This document shows, piece by piece, positions 56,244-64,000 of a stretch of DNA of 64,000 nt. Position 1 is the first letter of the stretch; every line of letters begins with the position of its first letter. The position numbers were made by a program, and so were the translations under genes. The stretch is from Verticillium longisporum (lineage: Eukaryota; Ascomycota; Sordariomycetes; Glomerellales; Plectosphaerellaceae): the NCBI GenBank assembly GCA_019188255.1, contig JAETXT010000006.1, positions 496,001 to 560,000 on the forward strand, given 5' to 3'. The notes beneath the pieces are model-generated. The model saw only the letters and a program-made list of their open reading frames with translations. It did no database searches and was not told the origin of the DNA.

Positions 56244-59200
56244 ATGAAGTTCGCGAAGGAGCTCGACCAGGACCTTGTCCCTGGTGAGACATGACCTCTC
56301 AACATGATTCCTTGGCCTGCCCTATCCTCATGCCCTGCTGCTGCCCTACGTCCAGTCGCCTCTTTTCCCCACACATGCACATCGTTGACGACGTCGTTTG
56401 AGTTCCGACTAATTTGACTCTGTCGCACAGAATGGCGCGTCAAGTACCTCGATTACAAAGGCGGCAAGAAGAAGATCAAGGCCGTCTCGCGCGCCTTCAG
56501 TCGCGCGCCCCCGACGCCCGCGAACGGCAAGTCCAGCAGCGACGCGCAACCCAACCCAGCGAGAATCGATGCCGACCAACACGTCTCGACGTCTCCCTTT
56601 TCGTTTCACGCCATTCGACGATGGAGCCATTCCCAGGGCGGCCACGTTCCCGACGAGGTGGCTATCCTGAGGGGCAACTCGGTACGAAGCACAGCAAAAC
56701 CGACCTCGGCCGCGGGTCGCGCCATCCCCACGAGCAGGCACGAACGTGATGGCCTCACGGCTGCTGCTAACGACATGCACTACGGCAGTTTCGGCTTGAC
56801 ACCGCCCTTGTCCACGACACCGAACCACGCCGACCGCCAGAACACGTTTGAGCTGCCTGCGCCCGCCATCAAAGTCCCTTCCAATACCTCGGAGCATTTG
56901 GCTCCTCCCGAAGGGTCACGGCACCACTTTCCCGCCGCCAGAAAGCTGAAGCGAAGCGCGTCCGAGGCGCCGCCGCCTAGCATGGCAAAACCTCCAGCCC
57001 GAAGACCACAGACTGGGACCGGGACCGGGACCGGTACCGGAACCGGTACCCCCCACGTCCCGCCACATACGACCCTCGGACCAGACTCGACGCCGCAACG
57101 GGGCAGTCTGCGCCGCATGCTGTCTCATGCCCTGCCCAAGACGCGGGCGCAGCGGTCAGCGCCGGATATAGTGATGCAGGCAATGGCCTTGGATGTGTAC
57201 CAGCAGAAGGAGCGTGAGTTCTTTGAATTTTTGGCGTCCGAGCTGGAAAAGGTTGAGTCGTTCTACAAGATGAAGGAGGACCAGGCCGCGGACAGACTGG
57301 CCGTGCTGAAGGAGCAGCTGCGCGAGATGCGAAACCGGCGAGCCTACGAACTCAACGAGGAGCGGCGCAAGAGGAAACAAGGGGCTCACGACGTCATGGC
57401 CGACGAAAATGGACATCGCATCCTGAGCGACCACGGCTACCTCGACCAGGTCAAACACAAAATCTTCAAGCCCGGTCCCAACTCGCGGGCCATGTCGAAC
57501 ATGGCGCAGACCCCAGTCATCGGTGGAGTGACCGGCCCAGACGACAGACGAGATTACATTCGTCGGCCGGCGCAGGATCAAGTTTCATACAAGACGGCGA
57601 AGCGCAAGCTCAAGCTCGCTCTGCAGGAGTTCTACCGCGGCCTCGAGCTCCTCAAGTCATACGCCCTGCTCAATCGCACGGCCTTCCGCAAGCTCAACAA
57701 GAAATACGACAAGGCCGTCAACGCCCGGCCTCCGTACCGCTTCATGACGGAAAAGGTCAACAAGGCCTGGTTCGTCAACAGCGACGCGCTCGAGGGCCAC
57801 ATCAAGACGGTCGAAGACATGTACGCGCAGTATTTTGAGCGTGGCAACCACAAGATCGCCACCGGCAAGCTGAAGAGTCTTATCAAACGGAAGGGCGATG
57901 AGTCGGGGAGTGCCTTCAGGAGTGGCATCCTCATCGGCACCGGCGTCGTGTTCGCCGTGCAGGGCCTCACCTTTGCGGCCCAACTGCTGCTCCACGAGGA
58001 GGAGAGTGTGCGACAGGAGACCAGCTTCCTGATGCAGATCTATGGCGGCTACTTCCTGATGCTGTTCATGTTTGGCCTGTTCGTCCTGAATTGCTGGATG
58101 TGGACGGAGAACAAGATCAACTACCCCTTCATCTTTGAGTTTGACCAGCGGCATCACCTTGACTGGCGGCAGCTGGCTGAGTTTCCGAGCTTCTTTCTGC
58201 TGCTGCTCGGTATTTTCATCTGGCTCAATTTTAGTCGGTACGGCTCTGATGATGTGTTTCTCTACTATCCCGTGGTGCTCATTGGCATCTCGGCCCTCAT
58301 CATCCTGTTCCCTGCTCGCGTCCTTGCACCGACCAGCAGGAAGTGGTTCGCATACGCACATGTACGTTTTCTCGGCTGGCGTGCCGCAAGCCCCATGCTG
58401 ACAAGAAAATAGTGGCGGCTTCTTCTTGCAGGATTCTATCCTGTCGAGTTTCGTGACTTCTTCCTCGGCGACATCTACTGCTCTCTCACCTATGCCGTCT
58501 GCGTGAGACAAACCACACCTCCCCAACGCGTGCCTGCTCCAAACTGACAGCCTCAGAATGTGTCACTTTTCTTCTGCCTCTATGCGAACCACTGGGATGA
58601 ACCGACGCAGTGCAACTCGAGCCACTCGCGGCTGATCGGCTTCTTCGGCGCCATTCCTCCCATCTGGCGCTTCCTCCAGTGTCTCCGCCGTTACAGAGAC
58701 ACGCGCAACATCTTCCCGCATCTCGTCAACGGCGGCAAGTACACCATGTCGATCCTGGCCGCCATCACGCTGTCTGTGTACCGCATCAGCGGCACGCACA
58801 CGAACCTCGCGGCCTTCATCGTCTTTGCGACGATCAACGGTGTCTACACAGCCGTCTGGGACCTGTTTATGGATTTTCTCTGCTGCAGCCCAACTCGCGG
58901 CTCAAGTTCCTCCGCCACATCACGGCGATCAAGTGACGGTGGATCTTCTACGTCTTCATGGTCGCGGACCCGCTGCAGCGCTTCGCCTGGATCTTCTTCG
59001 CGATCTTCCCGCATGACAGGCAGCACTCGACGGTCGTGTCGTTCCTCGTGGCCGCGGCCGAGGTCTTCCGCCGCGGCATCTGGACGCTTCTGCGCGTCGA
59101 GAACGAGCACTGCGCCAACGTGGCCGTCTACAAGGCCTCGAGGGACGTGCCCCTGCCCTCCAGCCCCGCGCCGCTCGTCGAGCGCCCGTCGAGCGAAGAG

Positions 59201-59617
59201 GGCGACCACGACGACGGCGGCCGGTCCGAGATGCTCAGCGCCGGCGGCGCCACGGCGACGGGCGTGCGGCCCGCTTCGTCGCGGCGCGACGAAGAGGCCG
59301 GTGTCGCGGACGGCGGCGACGAGGCCGTGTCTTCGGGCACGGTCGTCCGACGGCGCCGCACGACGGTCACGCAGGAGGCGTCGTCGGGCGCGCGGAGCAT
59401 CTCCAAGATGCTCGCCGAGGCGCACAGGCAGGACTTTGTCAAGAGGCGGCAGCCGGGGCAGGAGGACCTCGCGGGGCCGGCGCACAGCGACCGCGGCACG
59501 CAGAGCGATGACGACCTCGACGACGAGGACGACGAGTGCGACGAGGTCCGGGCCGATCGGGAGGCCGAGGTGGATCTGGAGCGGGCGAGAGGGTTGGCGG
59601 GGGGGTCGAGGGGGTAA
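56244..59617 (+). CDS. SYG1: SPX-EXS phosphate exporter (SYG1/XPR1-like), with frameshift and internal stop
   Basis: Membrane protein for phosphate export/sensing. Exons 56244-56283, 56431-58361, 58413-58502 and 58557-59617. The N-terminal SPX domain starts MKFAKELDQDLVP-EWRVKYLDYKGGKKKIK and resumes after a disordered insert at MALDVYQQKEREFFEFLASE (inositol-pyrophosphate-binding SPX helices). Transmembrane helices follow (GILIGTGVVFAVQGLTFAAQ; YFLMLFMFGLFVLNCW; FFLLLLGIFIWLNF). The EXS domain has LYANHWDEPTQCNSSHSRL and AVWDLFMDF. The frame then breaks in the TTTT run at 58874-58877 (one base missing before SLLQPNSRLKFL), and a TGA at 58934-58936 interrupts ITAIK-stop-RWIFYV where relatives have a sense codon. 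Downstream EXS sequence continues to 59617. A Thr-Gly run near residue 210 comes from a hexanucleotide repeat. Confidence 0.82.
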
Positions 59618-60040
59618 TGCACGGGAGGACGGGGATGAGCACGGGAGGACGGGGATGAGCACGGCAGCATTTTGTATACCCACATATTCTGTTACGCGGT
59701 ATCTGTTTATGATCCTCGCATTAGACGTAGCTGGTAATGATGAATGTATCTTTTACTCATTCAATCCGAGGTCCTGCAGCTGTTTTTCTTCTAAGATGAA
59801 GCTTACGGAACATTATCTGGCAACGACTTGCGGCTACTGAATTGTTCAAGAGTTTAATAGAACAATGTACTGGCCGAGGTGTGAAATGCAATGCGTGTAT
59901 TCCCCGTTCTCAAATCCAAGGCGGTACTCTATAAATCTACGCCATGCTCCCGCTACGTGTACACAGTTCTCATGCTCAGCTCCAGGCCCCTTCTCGGCGC
60001 AACAACCATCACTACCAGCAACGCCCATGCCTAATGCCAC
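59618..60040. other. Convergent intergenic spacer
   Basis: Short direct repeat GCACGGGAGGACGGGGATGA just after the stop; otherwise nothing seen. Confidence 0.45.
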
Positions 60041-61735
60041 TCACTGCCACTCGGCATCGACCTTCTCCCAGTGGTCGAGGAAGCCCTTGAAGAACTGGAC
60101 GCCGAGACCGGGATCCAGGCTGCCCGTCGTCGCGCGGATGCTGTGCATGCTGAGCTGCGGCAGGCCGGCGTCGGCGGCGCGCACGCCGAGGGCGCTGCTG
60201 AGCATGGGCCCGACGGTGCCGCCGCTGCGCGTGTCGTTGCGGATCTGGAAGGTCTGGGTGCGGCAGCCGGCGAGTTCGCCGACGCGCTGGAGGATGGCCG
60301 TCGAGACGGCGTCGGTCGTCATGTGGCCGTTGGCGTCGCCGCAGATGACGAGGCCGACGTTGAGGCGCGGCACGTGCTGGTCGAGGTAGTAGGCGAGGAA
60401 GTTGGGGTTGCCGGCGTGGGTGACGTCGGCGCTGAGGAGGAACGAGGCGGCGTACGTCTGGGCGACGAGGCCGGGGCCGAAGGCGTGGTCCTTTGTGGCG
60501 AGGGCCTCGACGGCGCGCTCGACGGTCGAGGGCAGGAAGTTGCCGTGGGCGCCCTGGCGCAGCAGCGAGCCGATCTCCTCGTCGTCGAAGAGGGCGACGA
60601 GCTTGATGGTGCCGTCATCGGGGGCGGCGTCGGCGGCGAGCAGCGCCGTGAAGGCGGCCCAGCTGCAGAGCTTGTCGTCGACGCGGCCGGCAAAGATGAA
60701 CTCGCGGTCGAGGCCGCCGGTCTGGGCGGGCTGCGCGTCGTAGAGCTCGAGGTCCCAGTTGAGGATGGCCGAGGCGGAGGTGCCGAGCTCGCGGGCGATG
60801 AGCTTGACGAGCTTCGGGGGCTGGGTGGCGGCGAAGGAGCCGGGCGGACCGGCGGGCGCCTCCGAGGTGTCGGCGCCGCCGAGGTCCGAGTTGTCGAGGC
60901 CGATGATGGGCACGGCCTGGGTCTCGGGGTTGTTCTGGCCCATCATGCCGACGCCAAAGTGCGGGGCGAGGGTGGGGATGCGGGCAATGGGCCAGGCGAG
61001 CTTGACGAGGCGGGTCGACGTCTTGCCCGTGTCGGGGTCGCGGACGACGACGCGGCCGCCGATGCTGAGGTCGCGATCCCACCAGGTGGCGTTGAGGCCG
61101 CCGGCGTAGGGCGCGACGCCGAGCTGGACGTAGCCGGCAGCGTTGCGCTTGGTGCTGACGGGCTTGAGGCGCGCGGTCAGGGCGTCAATGTGGCCGGCGA
61201 TCATGGCGACGCCGTTGCCGGGCTCGTATTTCTGGCCGACGGTGAAGGCGATCAGGGCGCTGCCGTTGCGCGTGGTCCAGTACTTGCCGCCGGGCTCGAG
61301 CTTGCCGGCCCAGTTGGCGCGGGCGGGGAGCTCCTTGAAACCGGCATCGGCGAGCTTCGTCTTGAAGTGGGCGACGGTGTGGAAGATGGTGGGGTTCTCG
61401 GTGAGGAAGTCGCAGAAGGGCTTCGTGTAGGCCTCGGGCTTGCCAGCGGAAACGGCACAGAGGCGGCACTCGGCTGCCGAGCTCAGCCTGACGTGGGGGT
61501 GGTCGACAGAGCGAAGAGTCAGGAAGCATGGCGTGCAGACGGGGTTCTCCTGGGGCGAGCGGCCAGCCATGTCGGCCAGGAGGTATTCGCGTGTCGGTTG
61601 GCGGGCGGTCTGTTGGTCGGTGTCGGTGTCGAGGGATGATGCCATTGATTCGGCCTGCAATTGCATGGCCCGGAGGCGAAGGGACATGTTGGATGAGCTG
61701 GCGTGGAGATGCCTGTCTAGCGTTTGCTTCGTCAT
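60041..61735 (-). CDS. M18-family aspartyl aminopeptidase
   Basis: Zinc aminopeptidase removing N-terminal acidic residues, cytosolic or vacuolar, 564 aa as read in one exon. Metal/catalytic segments: AGHIDA (His182), AGRVDDK (Asp353/354), ALFDDEEIGS (Glu386/387), SADVTHAGNPNF (Asp437) and QLSMHSIR (His531). Homology-like sequence starts at about residue 98 (AGKPEAYTKPFCDFLTENPT). The first 97 residues contain CTPCFLTLRS...CRLC and are atypical, so the start or an undetected 5' intron is uncertain; the frame is open further to 62098 through a minisatellite. Confidence 0.87.
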   Translation of the reverse strand: MTKQTLDRHLHASSSNMSLRLRAMQLQAESMASSLDTDTDQQTARQPTREYLLADMAGRSPQENPVCTPCFLTLRSVDHPHVRLSSAAECRLCAVSAGKPEAYTKPFCDFLTENPTIFHTVAHFKTKLADAGFKELPARANWAGKLEPGGKYWTTRNGSALIAFTVGQKYEPGNGVAMIAGHIDALTARLKPVSTKRNAAGYVQLGVAPYAGGLNATWWDRDLSIGGRVVVRDPDTGKTSTRLVKLAWPIARIPTLAPHFGVGMMGQNNPETQAVPIIGLDNSDLGGADTSEAPAGPPGSFAATQPPKLVKLIARELGTSASAILNWDLELYDAQPAQTGGLDREFIFAGRVDDKLCSWAAFTALLAADAAPDDGTIKLVALFDDEEIGSLLRQGAHGNFLPSTVERAVEALATKDHAFGPGLVAQTYAASFLLSADVTHAGNPNFLAYYLDQHVPRLNVGLVICGDANGHMTTDAVSTAILQRVGELAGCRTQTFQIRNDTRSGGTVGPMLSSALGVRAADAGLPQLSMHSIRATTGSLDPGLGVQFFKGFLDHWEKVDAEWQ

Positions 61736-62482
61736 GGTGTGTGAAGAAATGGAGAAGCGTGTATGATTGACGAGATGGAACGACGGCTCGAAGATGAGTA
61801 TTGGTCGGACGTGGTAGAGAGGTACAGGTGGTGTGGAGGGGAGGGGGAGGGGGAAGGGGATGAAGAGGGAAGCAACGAGGTTGTCATCAGAGGGAAGCTC
61901 GAAGCTCTGAACAGCTGGAGCTTCCGCGTGACGTGTGTCATGCCGAGCAGTGATAAGATAAGGCACGCCACAGCCTCGGCCCCTGCGCCGTTGCCAGGGG
62001 CACGCTGGGTTAGCTCGCTGGAGCAGGCTCGCTGGAGCAAGGCTCGCTGGGGTCACCTCGCTGGAGCAAGGCTCGCTGGGGTCACCTCGCTGGAGCAAGG
62101 CTCGCTGGGGTCACCTCGCTGGAGCACGGGCTCGCTGAAGCACAGCCTCGCTGAAGCACGGCCTCGCTGAAGCACAGCGGCCATAGGGGACCGTGGGGGT
62201 TCAGCCTCAGCACTGGATCTCGTGACAGCCTCGACATTCCTGCCTCCATCCTACCCCCCTCAAAGGTGGTCAACAGCAGCTCCATCATCAAGCTTTCAGA
62301 CACATTCCATCTTACACCATTCATCTTGGTATACGAGATACGAGTGGACCACCAAGCTGATATAGCAACTGTACAAACATGGCGACGTTGCATACTACTT
62401 CACCATCGCATTGATAAGGCAATTCATCCATCATGTACTGACCACAACAGGCATCAAACCTAGAGGCATCCCAGGCATCCCA
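61736..62482. other. Intergenic with GC-rich minisatellite
   Basis: Upstream of the aminopeptidase and downstream of the oxygenase (both minus strand). Holds the tandem array at 62013-62180; no gene seen. Confidence 0.5.
62013..62180. repeat. Compound minisatellite of CTCGCTGGAGCA-type units
   Basis: About three copies of a 30-bp unit (CTCGCTGGAGCAAGG followed by CTCGCTGGGGTCAC) followed by about three copies of an 18-bp relative (CTCGCTGAAGCACAGC). Located 280-445 bp upstream of the aminopeptidase ATG, in its likely promoter. Confidence 0.9.
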
Positions 62483-63738
62483 TCACGCCTCGACCTGGAC
62501 CGGCACAGCCGATGCCACCGGCACAGCCGATGCCACCGAGGGCATGGGCACAGGCTCGTCGGCGCCGTCCTCCTTCATGCCGCCGAGAATCATCGACTTG
62601 GGCGCCATGGCCTGCCACAGCTCCGGGTCCGTGAACGCCTTGAACTTCTCGTCGTGCCACTGGCCCGCCGTGATGGCCCGCCCCTCCGAGTCGACGAACA
62701 TGGTGTCGTCCTCGGCCCGCAGAAAGTACGCCATCGAGTACCGGTGCTCCGTCGGGTCGAAGGGCACCACGCGGTGGATGCAGCTCTGGAACTTCATGCC
62801 GCTGGCGAACCGCAGCGAGTCGCCCACGTGCACGAACGCGCACCCCGCCTTGGGCCGCACGAAGCCCATCTCGCGCGCGCCGCACGTGCCCGGCGGCCGC
62901 ACCTGGAGGCCCCACTGCTCGCTGAAGAGGAGCGTCAGCGTGCTGATGTCCGTGTGCTTCTGGTGGCCGATGCGGTTCTGGCCGGCGAGCGCGCTCGGCA
63001 GGTAGTGCATCATGGAGAGCTGCCTGCTGTCAATACGCCGAGGCCACGCTGAGAATGAGAACAACAGGGAAAGGGGGAGGAGCGCACCGTTGTCGTCGAC
63101 AGGCGGTCGTTGCGGTGCATGTTCTCGAACCGCCCGGCGCCCGTCAGCGCGAGGCCCGTCGACAGCGCCGACAGGATGACCTTGGTCACCGTGTTGCAGC
63201 TGCCAATGGCGTTCTCGAGGATGCGCATGTCGGCGCTGTTCTTGACCGGCGCCGGGATGCGGGGGTTGTCGTGCTGAATCTCGCCACGCGACACCTTGAG
63301 CATCCCGTAGCCGCCCTTGGTGCCGGCGGCGACGCCAGTGCGGCTGCCGACGGGCTCATAGCTACGGCGCGGTCAGCTTTTTTTTCTTTCTTTTTTTTTT
63401 CTTTCTTTTATTTGACAGTTGTTTCTTTTTACAGTTGAAAAAACATACCCCAAGTGGGACGAGATCAGGCCAAACTCGTTCTTGGCCTCAATGGGCGCAT
63501 CGAAGAAACGCTTCATCAGCTTGAGCGTCTCCTGCTGGTCCGACAACATGCGACGGCCGTCGATGCCCTGCAGGTCGAGGTAGAAGTACCCCTCCTCGAG
63601 ACAGGCGTTGACGACCTTGTCGATCTCGCCGGGGTCCTGCGACAGCAGCAGCCCGTAGTTGATGGTCTGCATCGACCACACGGGCACCTGCTTGCCCATC
63701 CAGTCGACGGTCTCGGGGGGGTCAAGAACGGGGGCCAT
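62483..63738 (-). CDS. 2-oxoglutarate/Fe(II) oxygenase (isopenicillin N synthase-like)
   Basis: Non-heme iron oxygenase, 366 aa. Exons 63738-63449, 63361-63088 and 63019-62483. The N-terminal DIOX_N-type region (VVNACLEEGYFYLDLQGI) precedes the jelly-roll core with the iron ligands His210 and Asp212 in KHTDIST and His270 in SCIHRVVPF, plus the 2-oxoglutarate-binding Arg281-x-Ser283 in HRYSMAYF. The ligand set is complete. Substrate unknown; fungal members hydroxylate or desaturate secondary metabolites or amino acids. Intron 1 is a long T/C tract (63376-63412). The C-terminus has a short PVASAVPV duplication. Confidence 0.88.
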
Positions 63739-64000
63739 GGTGTCTGTCTGTTTGTCTGTTCGTTGTTTTACTGAGCTCGAGTCACCGTGTCGAAGAGTTG
63801 GCTCTACCCAAGACCCATGGACACATGGCACGAGTCGAGCACGATATAAGTACCCTGCCTACGCACTTACCAAGTCAGGCAAGTCAGAGATCCTCCGGGT
63901 GAAGTCGCTCGCCCACGTGCATCTCGTCTGCACATCAACCTTCACTCAAGACTGCTCGAGCTTCTATTCCCCGTATATGGGCCTTCATCCTCAACCCCCC
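63739..64000. other. Upstream flank of the oxygenase gene
   Basis: Promoter side of the minus-strand oxygenase; no further feature before the window ends. Confidence 0.4.

Noticed and set aside
58834..58894. An intron removing the frame break in the phosphate exporter
   Set aside because: Any GT-AG pair here (for example ending at CTGCAG) would delete the conserved AVWDLFMDFSLLQ segment, and the later TGA would remain.
60071..61639. Plus-strand 522-aa open frame over the aminopeptidase
   Set aside because: Antisense shadow of the M18 gene in GC-rich sequence; repetitive Gly/Ala/Val/Glu composition and no domain.

Overview
This is nuclear DNA of a filamentous ascomycete (Pezizomycotina, most likely a Sordariomycete). 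The support is split genes with short GT-AG introns of about 45-75 bp and CTGAC-like branch points, single-gene spacing without operons, fungal-specific families (TAP-like hydrolase, EthD, DUF3140/TUDOR, fungal rhodopsin-domain protein, bicupin oxalate decarboxylase, SPX-EXS transporter) and pogo/Fot1-type transposons. I could not place it to genus. Exon structures below were worked out by eye from splice signals and frame and add up to whole codons, except in two genes that carry frameshifts.

Layout. 1-4.35 kb: a secreted alpha/beta hydrolase split by a complete pogo element. 4.35-8.25 kb: a long leader region, then a family-2 glycosyltransferase (8.25-11.16 kb). 11.4-16.5 kb: three minus-strand genes (HhH-GPD DNA glycosylase, FAD-linked oxidoreductase, EthD-like protein). 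17.5-23.4 kb: a lipocalin, a DUF3140/TUDOR protein, oxalate decarboxylase (minus strand), a DUF1275 membrane protein and a probable 196-bp MITE. 24.7-33.9 kb: an enoyl/alkenal reductase with a minisatellite in its leader, an M14 carboxypeptidase, a rhodopsin-domain membrane protein, a small secreted hydrolase and an F-box-like protein. 34.6-36.9 kb: a second, almost identical pogo copy nested in a palindromic MITE. 36.9-37.6 kb: an isochorismatase-like hydrolase. 37.6-46.8 kb is gene-poor, with one small glycine-rich gene. 46.8-53.5 kb: a conserved fungal protein of unknown function, the CAF-1 large subunit and a second F-box-like gene. 56.2-63.7 kb: a SYG1/XPR1-type phosphate exporter, an M18 aminopeptidase and a 2-oxoglutarate oxygenase.

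The genes do not form an obvious pathway cluster; it is an ordinary mix of housekeeping genes (chromatin assembly, DNA repair, phosphate export, cell-surface polysaccharide) and secreted or accessory enzymes. The most striking events are mobile-element events. One pogo copy landed in the TA of a GTAAGT splice donor and cut the catalytic histidine exon off a secreted hydrolase. The other is nested in a MITE 23 bp past a stop codon. Both copies share the same two transposase frameshifts. The glycosyltransferase and the phosphate exporter also carry apparent reading-frame breaks that may be real lesions or assembly errors.
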